Source: Pseudomonadota bacterium (GTDB lineage Bacteria > Pseudomonadota > Gammaproteobacteria > Xanthomonadales > Xanthomonadaceae). Taken from it: a stretch of 24,809 nucleotides of DNA. Every line of letters starts with the position of its first letter. Within the stretch, counting starts at the first letter, position 1. Shown in pieces: positions 1-8,153 of the stretch. The notes under the pieces were generated by a model. It did not search any database and had not been told where the DNA came from. It was given only the letters and a program-made list of their open reading frames with translations. The translations under genes were made by a program, and so were the position numbers. The DNA is taken from assembly GCA_023461075.1 (NCBI GenBank), contig JAEWNY010000065.1, positions 1 to 24,809 on the forward strand. Direction: 5' to 3'.

Positions 1-102
1 GCGCTGGCCATCGACATGCTTCACTTGGCCCGGCTCGAACGGCTCGATCATCCCCTTTTCGGCGGCCATGCGGCGGATCCAGCGGTCACTCTTGATGCTC
101 AT
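1..102 (-). CDS. dcd: dCTP deaminase, N-terminal fragment cut by the window edge
   Basis: Only the first 34 codons are present; the gene continues beyond position 1. The fragment starts MSIKSDRWIRRMA and continues with a GMIEPFEPGQV segment, which I recognise as the N-terminus of the proteobacterial dCTP deaminase form common in Xanthomonadaceae. The family is cytosolic and deaminates dCTP to dUTP, the main route to dTTP precursors in these bacteria. The catalytic core lies outside the window, so activity cannot be judged. The ATG at 102 lies 43 bases after the mrp stop codon on the same strand, so the two are probably co-transcribed. The identification rests on remembered family sequences, not on a search. 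Confidence 0.85.
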   Translation of the reverse strand, partial: MSIKSDRWIRRMAAEKGMIEPFEPGQVKHVDGQR

Positions 103-145
103 CGACTCTCCCAACGCCCGGACGAAAGCGCGATTGTAAGCGGGC

Positions 146-988
146 CTAGACCAGCGTGGCGGAGATCGACATCGGCGCACGCGGACGCTTGGCCAGTTCA
201 TCCAGAAGCCGCCGCGCCGACGCGCGATAGGCCTCGGCCACCGTGGACTGCGGCTCGGCGATCACCACCGGCACGCCTTCATCGCCCCGTTCGCGGATGC
301 GCACATCCAGTGGCAACGCACCCAGCATCGGCACGCCGTATTGCGCCGCCATGCGCTCCCCGCCGCCTTCGCCGAACACATGCTCGACATGGCCGCAGTT
401 CGAGCAGGTGTGCATCGCCATGTTCTCGATCAGGCCCAGCACCGGCACCTCGACCTTCTCGAACATCTTCAGCGCCTTCTTCGCGTCCAGCGTGGCGATA
501 TCCTGCGGCGTGGTCACCACCACCGCGCCGGCGACCGGGATCTTCTGCGCCAGGGTCAGCTGGATGTCGCCCGTACCCGGTGGCAGGTCGACGACGAGGA
601 TGTCGAGGTCGCCCCAACGGGTGTCGTTGAACAGTTGCATCAGCGCCGAGGTCGCCATGGGACCGCGCCAGATCATCGGCGTGTCCTGATCGACCAGCAG
701 CGCGATCGACATCGATTCCAACCCGTGCGAATGCATCGGCTCGATGGTCTTGCCGTCGGGGCTATCCGGCTTGCCGGACACACCCAGCATCGCCGGGATG
801 CTGGGACCGTAGATGTCGGCGTCCAGCACGCCGACGCGCAGGCCTTCCTGCGCCAGCGCGGCAGCCAGGTTGACCGCCGTGGTGGACTTGCCGACCCCGC
901 CCTTGCCGGAACCGACGGCGATGACGTTGCGGATACGTGGATGCGGCGGGAGGTTGCGCTGGGGGGCGTGGGCGGGGATCGATTGCAT
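146..988 (-). CDS. mrp: Mrp/ApbC-type iron-sulfur cluster carrier P-loop ATPase
   Basis: A 280-residue cytosolic Mrp/NBP35 (MinD-like) ATPase that, by family knowledge, carries and delivers [4Fe-4S] clusters to target proteins. Visible features are the deviant Walker A GKGGVGKST at residues 28-36, a DADIYGPS switch segment, the VVDLPPGTGD Walker B region, and the CxxC pair C195/C198 that bridges a cluster in the dimer. The N-terminal MIP18-like (DUF59) domain present in longer Mrp proteins is absent. I chose the ATG at 988; a TTG at 1000 is in frame but would overlap the upstream sulfotransferase gene. No clear Shine-Dalgarno is seen. The ATG lies 4 bases after the stop of that gene, which suggests coupled translation. 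dcd follows 43 bases downstream. Confidence 0.93.
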   Translation of the reverse strand: MQSIPAHAPQRNLPPHPRIRNVIAVGSGKGGVGKSTTAVNLAAALAQEGLRVGVLDADIYGPSIPAMLGVSGKPDSPDGKTIEPMHSHGLESMSIALLVDQDTPMIWRGPMATSALMQLFNDTRWGDLDILVVDLPPGTGDIQLTLAQKIPVAGAVVVTTPQDIATLDAKKALKMFEKVEVPVLGLIENMAMHTCSNCGHVEHVFGEGGGERMAAQYGVPMLGALPLDVRIRERGDEGVPVVIAEPQSTVAEAYRASARRLLDELAKRPRAPMSISATLV

Positions 989-992
989 GATT

Positions 993-2654
993 TCAACCAA
1001 CGCCGTTCACGTGATCACGGGGGTCGATTATCCCTGCATCCGCCAACTTGCGGACCAGCGGCTCAAGCCCATCAAGATGGCGCCGTGAGCTGGCCACCGA
1101 CCGCGCATGCACGGGTTCACGCACCTGAGCGGCACTAGCAGTCGCGTAGACCGTTCCCTGCGCAGGGACAGCCAACGCCTCCGGCGTCCATTCCAGCCCG
1201 CACCAATCGTATATCCGGCGCGCCTGTCCTTCGGTATCGGTCACCAGGTCTTCGTAATGGACATCAAGGATCGCACCGGGCATCACCGCGTGCCAATGCT
1301 GCATTAGCCGGCGATACGCGATGTAGTAGTCGGCCAATTCCTCCAGATCGTACGAGAACTCGTAAGCCCGGAAGAACAGTGTCTTGAAGATCGCGTAACA
1401 GGTGTCGAGTGGATCCCGTACCAAGTGGATCATCCTGGCATTCGGCAATGCGTTGCGGATCATGCCGCAATAGATGAAGTTGGCCGGCATCTTGTCGATG
1501 AACGTCGAGGCGCCATGGGCCATCATCCTCGCGTCCCGCATGTAGAGCCTTCCGACTTCATTGAAATCGACGCGCAACGCCGCCTGCGTCAGCGACAGAT
1601 CGGGCTCCTTCGCCCGCACCTTCCCGATAGCGCGCCCCAACAGCAACTCAAAGTCCACCAACTCACCGGCGTTGCCGACCTGACCCGACTGCGCAAGGAT
1701 GCGCTCGGTCAAGGTGGTTCCGGTCCGAGGCATCCCCACGATGAAGATTGCTCCGGCTTCCGGGCTGCCCGCGGACGAAGCGGCCAATGCATCAGCCGTG
1801 GTCGCCTGGGTGATGTCGCGCAAGCCGGCGACGACTGGACGCACGTCGTAATCGATGGATTCGCGCCGCTTTCTCGCTCCTTGCAGAAGGCAGGTGAACG
1901 CGGACGAGTACTCACCGAGGTCCTCTCTTTCCTTCGCCAAGGCATACAGCAGACCTGCTTCGTCAATGGGTTGCAACGCACCGTCCCCAAGCCAGGACTC
2001 CAGTTCATCAACATGGTTTCGTGCGCTCGTCTGCCTGCGCAGCGTGGATCGCAAGTAGGCGATGGCTCCCGAACGGGCGCCTCCTGAAATCAGTCGGTCG
2101 AGTTCTTCTTCGGCTGCCGCCACGTCTCCGCTGTAGAACAATGCCAGTGCAAGGTCGTACCGCACGTGCGGGGCATCGCGCAGCGACAGCGAACACCGGT
2201 ACGCGTCGATGGCTTCCGACAGGCTGTTATGGTGGTAGTAGAGCTTGCCGATTTGCCACAGGAGCAAGGCATTGCCACCCGCCAGCCCCGCCAGGCGCGC
2301 AAGCAACGCCGGGATCTCGTCTCGGCGGTGTCCACGGGAAAGCAGCCAGGCACGCTTGACCTGGTGCTGCAGGTCGTCGCTCAGCGCTATCGCTCCATCA
2401 ATATGTTCAAGCGCGATGTCAAAACGGCCTTCGACGTTCCTGACTTCGGCAGCGAAGGCGTGCGCGACCGCATGCTGCGGCCAAGCCGCTACCAATCTCT
2501 CGCCAATCACCACGGCCTCTTCGACGCGTCCTTGCCGCAGCAAGTCCTGTCCTCTCGCCATTTCTCGTGCAATGTCAACGGACGGCGGCAAGCTTGAAGA
2601 GATTTCGTTCATATAAGTGCGAAGTTCACCCATGCCGTGTCCAGCGTGTCGCAT
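993..2654 (-). CDS. TPR-repeat sulfotransferase family protein
   Basis: About 553 residues with no signal peptide, so probably cytosolic. Roughly residues 25-280 are helical with TPR character (alternating A/L/Y positions, such as the LLWQIGKLYYHHNSLSEAID stretch). The C-terminal half is a PAPS-dependent sulfotransferase domain. The 5'-phosphosulfate loop PRTGTT is at 309-314 after a IFIVG strand. The 3'-phosphate binding segment RDPLDTCYAIF starts at about 413. A HYEDLV motif follows. This architecture resembles tyrosylprotein-type sulfotransferases fused to TPRs; the true acceptor is unknown. The start is uncertain: ATG at 2654, 2633 or 2612, none with a good ribosome site. It is divergent from the TonB-dependent receptor gene and its stop lies 4 bases before the mrp ATG. 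Confidence 0.88.
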   Translation of the reverse strand: MRHAGHGMGELRTYMNEISSSLPPSVDIAREMARGQDLLRQGRVEEAVVIGERLVAAWPQHAVAHAFAAEVRNVEGRFDIALEHIDGAIALSDDLQHQVKRAWLLSRGHRRDEIPALLARLAGLAGGNALLLWQIGKLYYHHNSLSEAIDAYRCSLSLRDAPHVRYDLALALFYSGDVAAAEEELDRLISGGARSGAIAYLRSTLRRQTSARNHVDELESWLGDGALQPIDEAGLLYALAKEREDLGEYSSAFTCLLQGARKRRESIDYDVRPVVAGLRDITQATTADALAASSAGSPEAGAIFIVGMPRTGTTLTERILAQSGQVGNAGELVDFELLLGRAIGKVRAKEPDLSLTQAALRVDFNEVGRLYMRDARMMAHGASTFIDKMPANFIYCGMIRNALPNARMIHLVRDPLDTCYAIFKTLFFRAYEFSYDLEELADYYIAYRRLMQHWHAVMPGAILDVHYEDLVTDTEGQARRIYDWCGLEWTPEALAVPAQGTVYATASAAQVREPVHARSVASSRRHLDGLEPLVRKLADAGIIDPRDHVNGVG

Positions 2655-2820
2655 TCAGTTTACTGGAAGTCAATTGCAGGGCTTGGTTAGGTGCCAATCG
2701 TTAAAGTTTCATAGCAAAAAGTGAAAGCTTTTGTTACAGTCAGGTAGGGTTCACGGTTAATTTTTGGCCAGAAACCCATCACCTGTTAAAGACTTGCATC
2801 CGAAACCAAGGGGGCTCTTG
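2655..2820. promoter_or_regulatory. Divergent intergenic region between sulfotransferase and receptor genes
   Basis: This 166-base gap must carry promoters for both the leftward sulfotransferase and the rightward receptor. Its central part (about 2697-2765) is clearly AT-richer than the surrounding genes. It includes a TTGTTA at 2731-2736 that could be a -35 for the receptor, although no well-spaced -10 follows. On the minus strand a TATGAA lies at 2712-2707. Neither promoter is convincing. The receptor gene has a good Shine-Dalgarno, AGGGGG, about 7 bases before the ATG at 2821. I see no clear operator palindrome. Confidence 0.4.
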
Positions 2821-5800
2821 ATGTCCATGCGTAACCCGACCCGTCTCAACCGCAACCCACTGGCGCTCGCCCTTGCCGGCCTGCTTGCCCTGCCGAGCGC
2901 CACTGTTCTGTCCCAGGAGCAGCCGGCGACGCAAGCCAACCCGTCGGCACAGGAAGAACAGGAAGAAGATCAAACCCAAGCGCCACAACTTGACCAGGTA
3001 GTGGTGACGGGTTCCCGCATCGCAAGAGACACCTTCAACTCGGTTTCGCCCATCCAGGTCATCACCCGTGAGGAAACTACCGTCGCCGGGTTCAACTCGA
3101 CGGCCGGCGTGCTGCAGAGCACCGCGGTGACCGGCGGCAGCGAGCAGATCAACAACTCCTACGGTGGTTTCGTCGTGAACGGCGGCCCTGGCGTCAATAC
3201 CTTGTCGCTGCGCGGCCTTGGGGCGACGCGCACGCTGCTGCTGTTGAACGGACGCCGCGTTGCGCCTGCTGGCTCGCGCGGCGCGGTGGGCTCGGCGGAC
3301 TTGAACGTCCTGCCGAACATCATGGTCGAACGCATTGAAGTGCTGAAGGATGGCGCTTCGTCGATCTACGGCTCGGATGCCGTGGCCGGCGTGGTCAACA
3401 TCATCACCCGCCAGAAAGTGGACGGCGTGACCACTGAGTTCCAACAGAACGTCACCGAACACGGCGGCGGCAACGAGACCCGCGCCTCCATCATGGCCGG
3501 CAAGACCGGGGATGACTGGCGCATATCCGGCTCGCTGGAACTCTATCGACGCACTGAAATGACCCTCGGACAGCGCGATTGGGCCAGCAAGTGCCCCGTG
3601 CCCCTGCTCGGTCGCAAGGCCGACGGCAGCTACGGTGCCCGAGACTATATCGACCCGACGACCGGCGAGCCCAAGTGCTGGAGTCTGGATGCCGGCGGCG
3701 TGACCATCAACACGCTCGGCACCGCCTATCGACTTGGCGTGGCTGCACCGGGCGGCTTCGGTTATTACGGCAGCTTCTATGCTGATGAGTTCCCGTCCAT
3801 GCCGTTCTACCCGATGGACTACTTCAACCGCTGGCGTCCGAATGGCAGCGTGACCACCGGGTTCGCAGGCTTCGAAGGCGTCGATCTGAACAGCCGTACC
3901 ACCTTCGAGCCGAACATGCTCAGGGAGTCGCTGGTTTCGCCGACCAAGAACTACACCGGGTTCCTGCAAGGCGGCAAGGACCTGCACGCCCTCGGCGACG
4001 CCGAGCTCTATTTCGAAATCCTGGCGCATCGCCGCAACTCCAGCCAGAACGGCTACCTGCAACACACCGTGGACTATCCTCGCGGCAGCCCCCTGCTTGG
4101 CGCCTACCGCTTCCTCACCGGTACTGCGGTGGGCGCTCCGGCAGATGGCTCCACCAATGGCCTGCCGATCGTCGCACGCGCGTTCGTCGGCTGGGGCATC
4201 TATCGCAACAAGCAAACCGTCGACTTCAATCGCAGCACGGTGGGCTTGCGCGGGGATCTGGGCAGCAGCAGCTGGAACTATGATCTGTATGTGAGCCACG
4301 CCAAGTCCGACGCGGACTACATGACCCAGAACCGCCTGACCGACCGCATCGCCAGCGCGCTGCGGGTGGTTCCGGACGGTGCGGGCGGCTTCATCTGCGC
4401 CGATGCGGCAGCTCGCGCGGAAGGCTGCGTCGCCGCACCCGTGCTCACGCCTGCCGTGATCGCTGGCAACCTGCCCGAGAGCTACCGCAACTACATCATG
4501 CAGTGGACCAAGGGCAACACGAAGTACAGTGAATCAACCGTCAACCTTGGGGTTAATGGCCCGCTGTTCGACATGTGGCACGGCACCGCTTACGGCGCTT
4601 TCGGCCTCGAACACCGCAGAGCCAAGATCGACGACACCCCGGACATCAACTCGATCAACAGCAACCTGTACGGCTTTACGTCATCCACGCCGACACGTGG
4701 TAGCGACTCGGTCAACGAAGCCTATGCCGAACTGGAACTGCCTCTGATCAAGGGCGTGCGTGGCGCGGAGGAACTGAGCGTCAACCTGTCTGCCCGTTAC
4801 ACCGACTACAAGTCATACGGCGACGACACTACCTACAAGTTCGGCCTGCTCTACACCCCGGTCAACTGGCTGTCGCTGCGGGCCTCCCACGGCACATCGT
4901 TCCGCGCGCCAGCGCTGTTCGAGCAGCACCTGGGCGCCACCAGCGGCTTCATCCAGGCCACCAATGACCCCTGCAACGAATGGGCGCTGGCCACGGACCA
5001 AACGAGCAACCGTTACTTGAACTGCCGTAGTCTGGGCTTACCCAACAACTACACCGCGACCAACAGCGTCACGGTCTTCACCAAGGGTGGCGCCGAGACG
5101 GGCCTGTCCGCCGAAACCTCGACGGCGACCACCGCAGGCCTGGTCTTCCAACCGACCTTCCCGGACGCGTTCGGCACCCTGTCTTTCGCCGCTGACTACT
5201 ACGACATCAAGGTCGACAACGGCGTGGCACGGCTGACGGGCGGCCAGGTGTTGAGCCTGTGCTACGGCTCGTCACCTGATGAGTTCGCGGCGCGCAGCGG
5301 CTATTGCAGCCTGGTGACGCGTGCGGCCAACAACTCCCTGACGGTGACGACGGGTTACATCAACGTGACCTCGAGCGTGGTCCGCGGCTGGGACTTCACC
5401 GCACGCTACGTGCGTGACATCGGGCCGGGCTCGTTCCGCGCCACCGCCCAGGTGTCCCACTACCTGGAGCAGGGCTACCAGAGCCTGTCGAGCGAACCCT
5501 ACCGCGACCGCAATGGCACGATCGGAGCGCCGGACTTCACCGGCAACCTTGACCTGTCCTACACCGTGCGCAATTGGCTGTTCCGCTACGGTCTGGATTG
5601 GGTGGGCGGCGTCAGTGACTATGCCTACTACGATTCGTACTACAACACCGACTACCGTCCGACCTACCTGATGGAGATCGACGACTATTTCCTCCACAGC
5701 CTGTCGGTTCGCTACTCCGGCGACAAGTGGTCGGTGACCGGCGGCGTTCGCAACATCGCGGACAAGACCCCGCCGATCGTCTCGACCGGCGCCACCACCA

Positions 5801-5880
5801 CGATCGGCAACGCGCCACTGTCAAGCAGCTATGACTACCTGGGGCGTTCCTACTTCGTGCGTTTCTCCAAGACCTTCTGA
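2821..5880 (+). CDS. TonB-dependent outer-membrane receptor
   Basis: A 1019-residue outer-membrane active transporter. The N-terminus is a signal peptide (RNPLALALAGLLALPSATV core) followed by a Gln/Glu-rich periplasmic linker. A TonB-box-like DQVVVTGS lies at 58-65. A plug domain covers roughly 65-200, with the typical SLRGLGATRTLLLLNGRR, IERIEVLKDGASSIYGSDA-like and AGVVNIITR segments. The rest is a long beta-barrel ending in a C-terminal phenylalanine (YFVRFSKTF), as expected for BAM-inserted barrels. The ATG at 2821 is preferred over an upstream in-frame TTG at 2764 because of the AGGGGG ribosome site and the signal peptide. Eight cysteines occur as four close pairs (258/286, 526/536, 718/735, 814/829). 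The substrate is unknown; the neighbouring exported peptidase suggests peptides, and no iron-related gene is nearby. Confidence 0.95.
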   Translation: MSMRNPTRLNRNPLALALAGLLALPSATVLSQEQPATQANPSAQEEQEEDQTQAPQLDQVVVTGSRIARDTFNSVSPIQVITREETTVAGFNSTAGVLQSTAVTGGSEQINNSYGGFVVNGGPGVNTLSLRGLGATRTLLLLNGRRVAPAGSRGAVGSADLNVLPNIMVERIEVLKDGASSIYGSDAVAGVVNIITRQKVDGVTTEFQQNVTEHGGGNETRASIMAGKTGDDWRISGSLELYRRTEMTLGQRDWASKCPVPLLGRKADGSYGARDYIDPTTGEPKCWSLDAGGVTINTLGTAYRLGVAAPGGFGYYGSFYADEFPSMPFYPMDYFNRWRPNGSVTTGFAGFEGVDLNSRTTFEPNMLRESLVSPTKNYTGFLQGGKDLHALGDAELYFEILAHRRNSSQNGYLQHTVDYPRGSPLLGAYRFLTGTAVGAPADGSTNGLPIVARAFVGWGIYRNKQTVDFNRSTVGLRGDLGSSSWNYDLYVSHAKSDADYMTQNRLTDRIASALRVVPDGAGGFICADAAARAEGCVAAPVLTPAVIAGNLPESYRNYIMQWTKGNTKYSESTVNLGVNGPLFDMWHGTAYGAFGLEHRRAKIDDTPDINSINSNLYGFTSSTPTRGSDSVNEAYAELELPLIKGVRGAEELSVNLSARYTDYKSYGDDTTYKFGLLYTPVNWLSLRASHGTSFRAPALFEQHLGATSGFIQATNDPCNEWALATDQTSNRYLNCRSLGLPNNYTATNSVTVFTKGGAETGLSAETSTATTAGLVFQPTFPDAFGTLSFAADYYDIKVDNGVARLTGGQVLSLCYGSSPDEFAARSGYCSLVTRAANNSLTVTTGYINVTSSVVRGWDFTARYVRDIGPGSFRATAQVSHYLEQGYQSLSSEPYRDRNGTIGAPDFTGNLDLSYTVRNWLFRYGLDWVGGVSDYAYYDSYYNTDYRPTYLMEIDDYFLHSLSVRYSGDKWSVTGGVRNIADKTPPIVSTGATTTIGNAPLSSSYDYLGRSYFVRFSKTF

Positions 5881-5906
5881 TCCAGCGGATCATCGCGACA
5901 CCCTCG

Positions 5907-5936
5907 ACCGCCGTGCAGTGCACGGCGGTTTTTTTG
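5907..5936 (+). terminator. Rho-independent terminator after the receptor gene
   Basis: A perfect 10-base-pair stem (ACCGCCGTGC at 5907-5916 with GCACGGCGGT at 5920-5929) has a 3-base loop and runs into a T tract through 5935. It begins 27 bases after the receptor stop. It should separate the receptor transcript from the S9 peptidase gene, apart from read-through. Confidence 0.88.
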
Positions 5937-5991
5937 TGTCGCCGATAACTGTATGCTGCATGAACCATCGATCCGTTTACCAGGTAGATAC

Positions 5992-8034
5992 ATGATGATC
6001 AGAACCTGTGCTTCGCTGTTGATCGCTACCCTCCTCGCCCTGCCACTTCCGTCAGCGGCCGCAACACCACAGCGACCCAGCATCGAACAACTGGCCGCGT
6101 TTCCGGAATTTTCGGGCTTCTCGCTGGCACCGGACGGCAAGCACATCGCTGCACTGCGCGGGAAGGGCGAGGAGCGTGTAATCGCGGTCTGGAAAACCGA
6201 CGCGCTGGATCAGGCGCCGACCCTGATCGGCTCCCAACGCATGAAGATCACCGGGGTTTCCTTCATCAAGGACGACCGCCTGGCGGTGACGCTCTGGCAG
6301 CCGCACGACTTGCGGCTGGATCGCTTGACCAAGACGTTCATATCAAAGTTGATGATCACCGACCTGGAGGGCAAGAACTGGAACGAGCCCATTACCCAGC
6401 CGCGAGCCACCAGCCGCCAGCAGGAACTTGAACAGTCGCTCACCAACTCGACCGTCTTGAGTACGTTGCCCAACGAGCCGCATCACATCCTGGTGGTCAA
6501 CAACGTAGGCAGCAATTCTGGAGACGTCTACCGGGTCGATCTGCGGGATTATTCTTCGCAACGCGTCCAGATGACCGAGGAGCGTGTCGGCGGTTACATC
6601 ACCGATCTCGACGGCGCCCTGCGCGCCCGCTTGAAGCAGGATGTGGATGGGACGGGTGCGTTCGTGTCCGCGGAGTTCCGCAATGCCAGCACGGGCGCCT
6701 GGGAGGAGCACTTCCGCTCCTACGTGAAGAACCGTGATCAGACCCAGATCATCGGCTTCGGCAGCGACCCCAACATCGCATTCCTACTCAGTAACGTAGG
6801 CCAGGACAAGGCTGCCGTGTACGAGTACGACATCGCCGCCAAGCAGCGCAAGGAAGCGGTGTTCCAGCACAAGTTCTTCGACGCGAGCCGCGTCTTCGTG
6901 AACCCCTACCGTGCCGCAGGCGAGGGCTTCGGCGAGCTTCTCGGCGTCGGCTACATGGGGCCACGTGGCGACGATGTCCATTGGACCTCGCCGAGGATGC
7001 GCTCGCTGGACGCAGGCCTTCGCAAGGCCATGGGAATCATCGGCTCCAAGGTGACGATCGTCGATCCGGCAACGGGCCAGAGCGCCACCGTGGACTACCC
7101 GGCCGCGCGAAACTACTGGATCAGCGCGTTCACCCCGGATTTGTCCACGCTGATCGTCGGAGTTGATGGGGCTTCCGCACCGCCTGAATATTACCTGTTC
7201 CGCAATGGCAACCTGACCTTGCTTGCCAAGAGCTATCCGGCCATCGACCCGCGCGCTTTGGGCAGTACCGAACTGGTCTATTACAAGGCACGCGACGGAC
7301 TGCAGATCCCGGCATTCCTCACCAAGCCGAACAGCGAGATGTGTGGCGCGGGTCCGTGGCCGGCCGTCGTGCATCCACATGGCGGTCCCTGGTCGCGCGA
7401 CGGCATGGATTTCGATGGCTCAATGTGGGTTCCGCTCATGGCGTCTCGCTGCATGGCCGTCCTGCGTCCGCAGTTCCGCGGTTCCAACGGCTGGGGGCGC
7501 AAACTCTGGATGGCCGGTGATGGGGAATGGGGCCAGAAGATGCAGGACGACAAGGATGATGGCGCGAAATGGTTGATTGACCAGAAGATCGCCATTCCCG
7601 GGCGCCTGGCGATGTTCGGGTACTCCTACGGTGGCTACTCTGCTTTCGATGCCGCCATCCGCCCAGCAGGAACGTACAAGTGCGCGATCGCCGGAGCCGG
7701 CGTATCCGACATCCGCAAGATCTGGTCGCGTTTCTACACCAACCCCTTCTTCCGTCAGGCGCAGGCACCTACCGTCAAAGGCGTGAGCCCGGTGGATGAT
7801 GCGGCCAAGTTGCAGATCCCGCTCATGGTCTATCACGGTGAGCGCGACCAGACTGTTCCCATCGAACAGTCCGATTGGTTCGTGGCCAAGGCGAAGCAAT
7901 CGGGCAAGCCGGTGGTGTACCACAAGATCGCCGACTACGCCCACGGCCCGGCTTGGACCCGCGCCATCATGGGTGACCAGTTGCGGATCATTGACGACTA
8001 CCTGACCAAGGACTGCGGTGGCGGCGGTTTGTGA
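5992..8034 (+). CDS. Secreted S9-family (prolyl oligopeptidase-like) serine peptidase
   Basis: About 680 residues. An N-terminal signal peptide (TCASLLIATLLALPLPSAAA) predicts export. The N-terminal two-thirds looks like the beta-propeller of S9 peptidases. The C-terminal alpha/beta-hydrolase domain carries a complete triad: Ser545 in GYSYGGY, Asp619 in GERDQTVP and His651 in DYAHGP. An HPHGGPWSRD oxyanion-type segment lies upstream. Family members are dipeptidyl peptidases, acylaminoacyl peptidases and the lasso-peptide isopeptidases (AtxE type), the last often encoded next to a TonB-dependent receptor. I cannot tell these apart by eye. ATGs at 5992 and 5995 are both possible behind an AGGT sequence. 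A terminator separates it from the receptor gene, but the shared orientation and gap of about 110 bases suggest a functional pair. Confidence 0.92.
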   Translation: MMIRTCASLLIATLLALPLPSAAATPQRPSIEQLAAFPEFSGFSLAPDGKHIAALRGKGEERVIAVWKTDALDQAPTLIGSQRMKITGVSFIKDDRLAVTLWQPHDLRLDRLTKTFISKLMITDLEGKNWNEPITQPRATSRQQELEQSLTNSTVLSTLPNEPHHILVVNNVGSNSGDVYRVDLRDYSSQRVQMTEERVGGYITDLDGALRARLKQDVDGTGAFVSAEFRNASTGAWEEHFRSYVKNRDQTQIIGFGSDPNIAFLLSNVGQDKAAVYEYDIAAKQRKEAVFQHKFFDASRVFVNPYRAAGEGFGELLGVGYMGPRGDDVHWTSPRMRSLDAGLRKAMGIIGSKVTIVDPATGQSATVDYPAARNYWISAFTPDLSTLIVGVDGASAPPEYYLFRNGNLTLLAKSYPAIDPRALGSTELVYYKARDGLQIPAFLTKPNSEMCGAGPWPAVVHPHGGPWSRDGMDFDGSMWVPLMASRCMAVLRPQFRGSNGWGRKLWMAGDGEWGQKMQDDKDDGAKWLIDQKIAIPGRLAMFGYSYGGYSAFDAAIRPAGTYKCAIAGAGVSDIRKIWSRFYTNPFFRQAQAPTVKGVSPVDDAAKLQIPLMVYHGERDQTVPIEQSDWFVAKAKQSGKPVVYHKIADYAHGPAWTRAIMGDQLRIIDDYLTKDCGGGGL

Positions 8035-8153
8035 ACGGTTGATCTATGAACCCTAGCCATTTCGCGACGACGCAAGCCGGCAGGTCACGAATGGGATATA
8101 ACGACCGCATCCGATGGCGTGGCCACCGGGGGAACCCACATCAGGAGAGATTC

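Noticed and set aside
2721..2737. Operator-like palindrome around AAAGCTTT upstream of the receptor gene
   Set aside because: Only the central eight bases are symmetric; the flanks do not match, and such a short palindrome can arise by chance.
2779..4299. 506-residue open frame antisense to the TonB-dependent receptor
   Set aside because: Ala/Val/Arg/His-rich shadow translation with no recognisable motif; the receptor on the other strand explains the region completely.
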